In this document: piece by piece, positions 16,944-20,580 of the stretch
How positions within the stretch are numbered: the first letter of the stretch is position 1
Layout of the letters: each line of letters opens with the position of its first letter
Source of the DNA: a virus
Reading direction: 5' to 3' (one strand)
DNA: 20,580 nt
Virus record (IMG/VR): IMGVR_UViG_3300043772_003804
Coordinates: 1 to 20,580 of that record
Notes under the pieces: model-generated
What the model was told of the DNA's origin: nothing
Databases searched by the model: none
Seen by the model: only the letters and a program-made list of their open reading frames with translations
Position numbers and translations under genes: made by a program

Positions 16944-19277
16944 ATGAATGGAACAGTTGGACCAGTAACAATGTATGGATCTAAGGTTGAAGCCTACGGC
17001 AAGTTTGTTGCTGTGGGAAACCCAAATCCACAATATGCATCTCAAGCTGGTACTGGTAGTATCGACTTATATCGGTTTGATATATCAAAAGGATCATATT
17101 CTTACTATGGTACTTCCAGATCTATGTTTGCTTTTGGTACAAGTGGAACCGGAGGAACAAGTGGAACTGGTGCTACATCAATATCAAAAGATGCATATGG
17201 TCAATCTTTTGATTTGTACGAAAACGTTTTTGTTGTTGGTAATGAATATTTTACCGGATCTTATTTGGGTTCGCCCTACACACATACTAGTCTTGTAGAC
17301 GTTTACTTGTTGAATCTTACATCATCAAATTCTTCAACTATTGCATCATCGTTGATTTCTGCAAGAAAAATCAATTCACCGATAGGTACCACATATAATT
17401 CGTTTGGTCACTCTGTTTCTATAAACAACAAATATATTGTTGTAGGTGCAAATCAAAATGGCAATGGTTCTGTGTATGTGTATAGTTACACAACTGGATC
17501 TAGTGGCATTTCAGTATCATCTACTCCAATTTCTACAATTTCCGCTGTAGAAACGGGAAACAGTTTTGGTTCATTGGTACGTATCGATAAATCGGGAAGC
17601 AATTCCATCTTGATTGCTGAAACAGCATCTTTGGAAAATCCAAGCGTATATTTGTTTGAAAGTGCTTCTGGTGGTTGGTCACTGACACATACATTTTCTT
17701 CTATTACTGGATCTCAATATGTTCCATTTGACTCAATCAATTCCTATGGTTATGTAAAAAATTCATATGATAGATTTGGTAATGATATTCAAATCAATGG
17801 AAATACTATTGTAATTGGTGCTCCATATGACGCCAGCTATTATGAATACAGTGGATCAAATACTCAATATAGTAGAGGTGCTGCATACATTTACAATCGT
17901 AAAGATTGTCCCGTAAACACAGCAAACGCAAATGGAATTTATGCTGATGATGGACAAGTATATTGGGATTTGATTGAAAAGTATATCGGTGATCAATACA
18001 CTATCAAATCAAATCGTTTGGGATGTTCTGTTGACGTATGTAACGATAGAATTGTTGTTGGGTGTATTTCGTCAAGCAACGCATTGGCTATCAAATCAAC
18101 AGTATCAAGCTCTATCAGTCAGTCATATGATGACACTAACGTCATACATGGACAGTATATTTTGTTTGAAAAAACTGGTTCCACAGTTGTTCCAGTTACA
18201 TACGATTACAAAAAGAAAGCTATAGGATATCCATATATGTCATATGGATATGATGTTGCAATTAGTGACAGATCAATTGCAATTGGATCGCCGTACATTA
18301 TCAACGATTTTACGTCGAGTAACACTTTTGTAGTTAGTCCACCTGTTGCTCAAATTGATCTATTAAATATGCGTGGTCACGCATATATTTCTACATTGAG
18401 TTCGCTGAGAACAAATTATCATGTTGGTAATGTTTTTTATAAGAACGGAGAAATCATTTTCTCAAATACTGGATCACAATTTGATAACATGTTGGAGACA
18501 GAAGATACAAGAGAGTACAAATATGATTTATCATACAAGAGCAAATATACACTGAATGAAAAGTCCGTGATTTGTGTGGTAGAATCTGGCGAATTCAATG
18601 TACCTACAAATCCTACTGCGTTAGTCAATTCAATTCCTTCATTTGATTTGTTTGGAAACGGACAATTTGATTTCAGAGATTTGAATTTGATTTTGTTGTA
18701 TATTGTGGATGTTAATACACCAGGCAGTCCCAATTTTGCTGCTGACTCTACATTTTGGGATGAATATGTTATTGAAAACGCAACTGAACGAAGTCTGTTT
18801 GAATATTATACGACCTTCTATGAGTATGGTCAGTATACACTAAAACAACAATATTCTATTTATCAGTCTACGTTGGTACAAAAAGAAATGGAATTTGATT
18901 TTGATGGTGATGGTAAAGTCACTATTAATGATGCCAAGATATTGTGGAAGTTCTTTATTGGAGCGTTGAATATTGAGAACTACAATAATTTAATCAATCC
19001 ATTTTCAACAAGGGTGAGTCTTTCCGATGTTGTGTCATATATAACATCAAAGACATCAAAATATCCGGATACAAATGGAATACCTACTATCAACTCTACA
19101 TTCTTGGATTATCAAGAAAGTGCTTCACTTGATATCACTGGCTCATACTTGGCACCCTATATTACTACAATTGGGTTATATAGTGGCGCCGATTTGGTTG
19201 CAGTAGCTAAGTTGTCGTCTCCAATCAAAAACAGTGGAGAGTATCCTTTAAATTTTTTGGTTAAATGGGACGTATAA
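16944..19277 (+). CDS. FG-GAP beta-propeller virion protein with dockerin-like pair and shared C-terminal module
   Basis: A 777-residue protein. Seven FG-GAP-like units (YG/FG/LG-x-x-V/F/I, then V/I-A/V-V/I-G-x) occur at residues 11-27, 85-100, 154-169, 208-226, 278-293, 359-373 and 434-450, enough for one seven-bladed propeller like integrin alpha. Residues about 491-560 (YHVGNVFYKNGEIIF, KSVICVVESGEFNVPTNPT) match a segment I recall in T4-like marine phage virion proteins. Two dockerin/EF-hand-like loops follow at 568-590 (DLFGNGQFDFRDLNLILLYI) and 652-675 (DFDGDGKVTINDAKILWKFF). The protein ends with YITTIGLYSGADLVAVAKLS and FLVKWDV, the same terminal module as the protein encoded at 12913-14151. 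A Gly/Ser/Thr stretch (GTSGTGGTSGTGATS) lies at 65-79. The start ATG is 4 bases after the PKD/LRR stop, in a different frame. A host-binding or fibre role is likely; no signal peptide is seen. Confidence 0.7.
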   Translation: MNGTVGPVTMYGSKVEAYGKFVAVGNPNPQYASQAGTGSIDLYRFDISKGSYSYYGTSRSMFAFGTSGTGGTSGTGATSISKDAYGQSFDLYENVFVVGNEYFTGSYLGSPYTHTSLVDVYLLNLTSSNSSTIASSLISARKINSPIGTTYNSFGHSVSINNKYIVVGANQNGNGSVYVYSYTTGSSGISVSSTPISTISAVETGNSFGSLVRIDKSGSNSILIAETASLENPSVYLFESASGGWSLTHTFSSITGSQYVPFDSINSYGYVKNSYDRFGNDIQINGNTIVIGAPYDASYYEYSGSNTQYSRGAAYIYNRKDCPVNTANANGIYADDGQVYWDLIEKYIGDQYTIKSNRLGCSVDVCNDRIVVGCISSSNALAIKSTVSSSISQSYDDTNVIHGQYILFEKTGSTVVPVTYDYKKKAIGYPYMSYGYDVAISDRSIAIGSPYIINDFTSSNTFVVSPPVAQIDLLNMRGHAYISTLSSLRTNYHVGNVFYKNGEIIFSNTGSQFDNMLETEDTREYKYDLSYKSKYTLNEKSVICVVESGEFNVPTNPTALVNSIPSFDLFGNGQFDFRDLNLILLYIVDVNTPGSPNFAADSTFWDEYVIENATERSLFEYYTTFYEYGQYTLKQQYSIYQSTLVQKEMEFDFDGDGKVTINDAKILWKFFIGALNIENYNNLINPFSTRVSLSDVVSYITSKTSKYPDTNGIPTINSTFLDYQESASLDITGSYLAPYITTIGLYSGADLVAVAKLSSPIKNSGEYPLNFLVKWDV
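16974..18293 (+). repeat. seven FG-GAP-like propeller units
   Basis: Clear unit examples are FGHSVSINNKYIVVGAN, FGNDIQINGNTIVIGAP and YGYDVAISDRSIAIGSP. Each pairs an FG/YG/LG start with a hydrophobic strand and a terminal V-G or I-G followed by a small residue. Seven units over codons 11-450 fit a complete propeller. Unit 4 has a divergent ending (ILIAET). Confidence 0.7.
18645..18968 (+). repeat. pair of dockerin-like Ca2+-binding segments
   Basis: Codons 568-590 and 652-675 of the FG-GAP protein. Each has an EF-hand-like loop (D-x-x-G-N-G-x-x-D-x-x-D and D-x-D-G-D-G-x-x-x-x-x-D) followed by a hydrophobic helix, the arrangement of a type I dockerin duplicate, here separated by about 60 residues. 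The second loop is the better match; the first lacks one Asp (F570 occupies the third position of the loop). Confidence 0.6.
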
Positions 19278-19307
19278 TAATATTTATAATCAACATAGAC
19301 TAATATT

Positions 19308-19589
19308 ATGGCAAATTCAATTGAAAGAACGTCATTAACCAAAGATCTTTTATCAAGATATGACTCAGACCGTGCCGGTGGTGCGTTTGATGCAAAGAAA
19401 GCTGGTACAAACACCATGATTCAAGGTGTTCAAACACCATATGGCTATACTCAATTGTCAAAGACGTTGACCATTGAACCGGGATTTACTACGGGTATGA
19501 ACACTAGTCGTCGTGAAAATTTCACAGACAAGGCTTTGAGTACTTCGGGATTTTATCGTGTTGGTGAGACCAATAGATACCGTCCATAA
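19308..19589 (+). CDS. small conserved-looking phage protein, function unknown
   Basis: A 93-residue protein starting MANSIERTSLTKDLLSRYDS and ending REN-FTDKALSTSGFYRVGE followed by a short basic tail. It is hydrophilic, has several Arg/Tyr/Gly residues, and shows no signal peptide, membrane segment or catalytic motif. It is the last gene before the content changes from virion proteins to DNA metabolism. The ATG at 19308 sits in TAATATTATG, 30 bases after the previous stop. I recall similar short proteins in T4-like environmental phages but no known function. A minor structural or assembly role is the most likely reading. Confidence 0.6.
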   Translation: MANSIERTSLTKDLLSRYDSDRAGGAFDAKKAGTNTMIQGVQTPYGYTQLSKTLTIEPGFTTGMNTSRRENFTDKALSTSGFYRVGETNRYRP

Positions 19590-19590
19590 A

Positions 19591-19602
19591 AATAAATAAA
19601 TA
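19591..19602 (+). promoter_or_regulatory. overlapping AATAAATA octamers upstream of the resolvase gene
   Basis: Two overlapping AATAAATA octamers (19591-19598 and 19595-19602) fill the 17-base gap before ATG 19607. As a late promoter this would give a nearly leaderless transcript, because the -10-like element ends 4 bases before the ATG. An A-rich translation-start enhancer, such as is used by hosts without Shine-Dalgarno sequences, is an equal alternative. Confidence 0.3.
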
Positions 19603-19606
19603 AGTT

Positions 19607-20110
19607 ATGACATTAGGATTGGATGCTAGCACATCTACCGTTGGATGGGCGTTTTCAGAAGATGGTAAGATCGTTAGTGCTGGATTTTTAGACATATCAC
19701 ATTTAGAGACTTCCAAAGAGAAGTCTCTTTTTGTTTTAGACTATCTTAAAACTACACCGTTACTCAAAAACGTTGCCGAAATTAATCTTGAGGCAGCCTT
19801 GAGTGGATTTGCTGGAGGTAGAACCAGTCAACAAGTTATCATCAAGTTGGCAAGATTCAATGCAGTTTTTGAGTACATAATTTCAGAAGAAACCAAATTG
19901 CAGGTTAACTTGTGTAACGTCAACACCATGAGAAAACAGTTGTTTGGAAAAGCAAGAGTCAAGGGCATGAAGGCCAAGGAATTTGTTAAAGCCAACATTG
20001 TGAACTTCGTTGATGTGACCAAATTTGATCAGAAAAAGAAAAAAGGTAGTTGGGATGATCGAAACGGTGACATGTATGATGCCATGGTCTGTGCTTTATT
20101 TAAAGCATAA
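19607..20110 (+). CDS. RuvC-like Holliday junction resolvase / RNase H-fold nuclease
   Basis: A 167-residue protein, close to the usual size of RuvC (about 170). The first strand MTLGLDASTSTVGWAF carries the catalytic Asp (D6). The second acidic residue is E62 in INLEAALSGF, followed by the GRTSQQ helix. The C-terminal D-x-x-D-A pair is GDMYDAM (D155, D158), matching E. coli RuvC D7, E66, D138 and D141. The middle (NVNTMRKQLFGKARVKGMKA) is a basic segment suited to DNA contact. The expected role is cleavage of branched DNA in replication or packaging, which T4 assigns to endonuclease VII. The start ATG is 17 bases after the previous gene in an A-rich context. A terminator-like hairpin lies inside the gene at codons 33-44. 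An RNase H-fold enzyme with another substrate cannot be excluded. Confidence 0.8.
   Translation: MTLGLDASTSTVGWAFSEDGKIVSAGFLDISHLETSKEKSLFVLDYLKTTPLLKNVAEINLEAALSGFAGGRTSQQVIIKLARFNAVFEYIISEETKLQVNLCNVNTMRKQLFGKARVKGMKAKEFVKANIVNFVDVTKFDQKKKKGSWDDRNGDMYDAMVCALFKA
19705..19737 (+). terminator. intrinsic terminator-like hairpin inside the resolvase gene
   Basis: A perfect 9-base inverted repeat, AGAGACTTC (19705-19713) and GAAGTCTCT (19720-19728), with a 6-base loop (CAAAGA) is followed by TTTTGTTTT (19729-19737). This has the form of a rho-independent terminator on the + strand, about 100 bases into the gene. Stem GC content is only moderate (4 of 9 pairs). Confidence 0.5.
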
Positions 20111-20132
20111 TTTTGTTGATTTGGGTAGAATT

Positions 20133-20165
20133 TCTGATACAGTACTAGCATGCTGTTGTATCAGA
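20133..20165 (+). promoter_or_regulatory. hairpin enclosing the primase start codon
   Basis: A perfect 9-base inverted repeat, TCTGATACA (20133-20141) and TGTATCAGA (20157-20165), encloses a 15-base loop that contains the ATG (20150-20152) and a small palindrome AGCATGCT (20147-20154). No T-tract follows, so this looks like a structure acting on translation, not a terminator. Chance occurrence of a 9-base stem somewhere in the window is not negligible; the position is what makes it notable. Confidence 0.4.
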
Positions 20166-20580
20166 CAGAAGTTGTCACCATTTTAAATAAAGCACTAAAA
20201 CAGTCCGCCAAAATTCGTAAGGGGACTGATGCTGTGTACTTTTGTCCGGTATGTAAGCATTACAAACGCAAACTGGAAATCAACACGGTTACTGGAAAGT
20301 ATCATTGTTGGGTGTGTGGATTATCAGGTACATCGTTAAAGACATTGTTCAAGAAGTTGGGATTGTCTGGGGACTATCTCAGTCAGATCTATAAAAATAC
20401 CGAGACTTATAGAAAACTTCCACAAAACGATATCAGTGCCATTCTGGAAATCTTTTCTGAGAAGAAGGCTGATATCGTTGAACAATTGATGCTTCCAAAG
20501 GAATATCGTTCGTTTTATGACGAAGAGTTGACGTTGACTGGAAGACACGCTTTGAAGTATCTGAAAAGTCGTAACATCAC
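20150..20580 (+). CDS. DNA primase, T4 gp61-like, N-terminal part (truncated by window edge)
   Basis: A frame open to the right edge gives 143 codons starting MLLYQTEVVTILNKALKQSA. A zinc ribbon is visible: C32-P-V-C35 (FCPVCKHYKRKLEIN) and C53-W-V-C56 (KYHCWVCGLSG), spaced as in the zinc-binding domain of T4-type primases. It is followed by LPKEYRSFYDEEL, TLTGRHALKYLKSRNI, a segment typical of phage primases before the TOPRIM domain. The catalytic TOPRIM domain would lie beyond the window. The ATG is the first Met after an in-frame TGA at 20135-20137 and lies in the loop of a hairpin. It is 39 bases after the resolvase stop. Primase makes RNA primers for lagging-strand synthesis with the replicative helicase. 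Confidence 0.85.
   Translation, partial: MLLYQTEVVTILNKALKQSAKIRKGTDAVYFCPVCKHYKRKLEINTVTGKYHCWVCGLSGTSLKTLFKKLGLSGDYLSQIYKNTETYRKLPQNDISAILEIFSEKKADIVEQLMLPKEYRSFYDEELTLTGRHALKYLKSRNI

Noticed and set aside
16937-16946. Programmed frameshift joining the PKD/LRR gene and the FG-GAP gene
   Set aside because: The first protein ends in a complete LRR cap and the second begins with its own ATG in the usual TAA-to-ATG context; no slippery heptamer is evident.
19281-19288. TATTTATA, the exact complement of the T4 late promoter TATAAATA, on the minus strand
   Set aside because: No minus-strand gene lies downstream of it in that direction, and AT-rich gap sequence gives such matches easily.
1-20580. 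CRISPR array, tRNA gene, integrase/attachment site, insertion sequence or diversity-generating retroelement
   Set aside because: No regularly spaced direct repeats, cloverleaf, recombinase, transposase or reverse transcriptase motif was found on either strand. This was by reading only; a tRNA scan could not be run.

Overview
This window looks like part of the genome of an uncultured, T4-like contractile-tailed phage. It is AT-rich, about 99% coding, and every supported gene lies on the + strand. The baseplate anchors are clear: a gp5-like OB-fold/beta-helix spike (92-1792), a gp25-family wedge protein (2253-2642) and a gp6-like wedge protein (2645-4600). A T4 gp61-type zinc-ribbon primase begins at the right edge. 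No bacterial housekeeping gene, tRNA, integrase or transposase is visible.

Layout. Bases 1-90 hold the last codons of an unidentified gene. Bases 92-4600 are the baseplate core (spike, a small helical protein, gp25, gp6). Bases 4602-12220 encode three large proteins that appear to decorate or complete the baseplate: a DNRLRE-like protein with a Ser/Gly-rich repeat insert, a coiled-coil/Pro-rich/PA14-like protein, and a 1424-residue protein with a LamG-like domain. Bases 12276-19277 encode four more putative virion proteins. One carries four PKD domains plus a leucine-rich-repeat domain. The next carries a seven-unit FG-GAP propeller and a pair of dockerin-like Ca2+ loops. Bases 19308-19589 encode a small protein of unknown role. 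From 19607 the content changes to DNA metabolism: a RuvC-like resolvase, then the primase.

How they may work together (inference). The spike, gp25 and gp6 build the contraction machinery. The following proteins carry a different adhesion or carbohydrate-binding module one after another, which suggests a multi-component host-recognition apparatus on the baseplate or fibres. The resolvase and primase belong to replication and genome processing.

Expression signals. I see no Shine-Dalgarno sequence at any of the 14 gene starts. Starts instead sit in A/T-rich contexts, often TAATATG or TAATTATG directly after the previous stop. AATAAATA-like late-promoter octamers occur in the few real gaps. A terminator-like hairpin with a T-tract lies inside the resolvase gene, and a second hairpin encloses the primase start codon. 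The missing Shine-Dalgarno sequences and the LRR consensus fit a Bacteroidetes host, but this is an inference.
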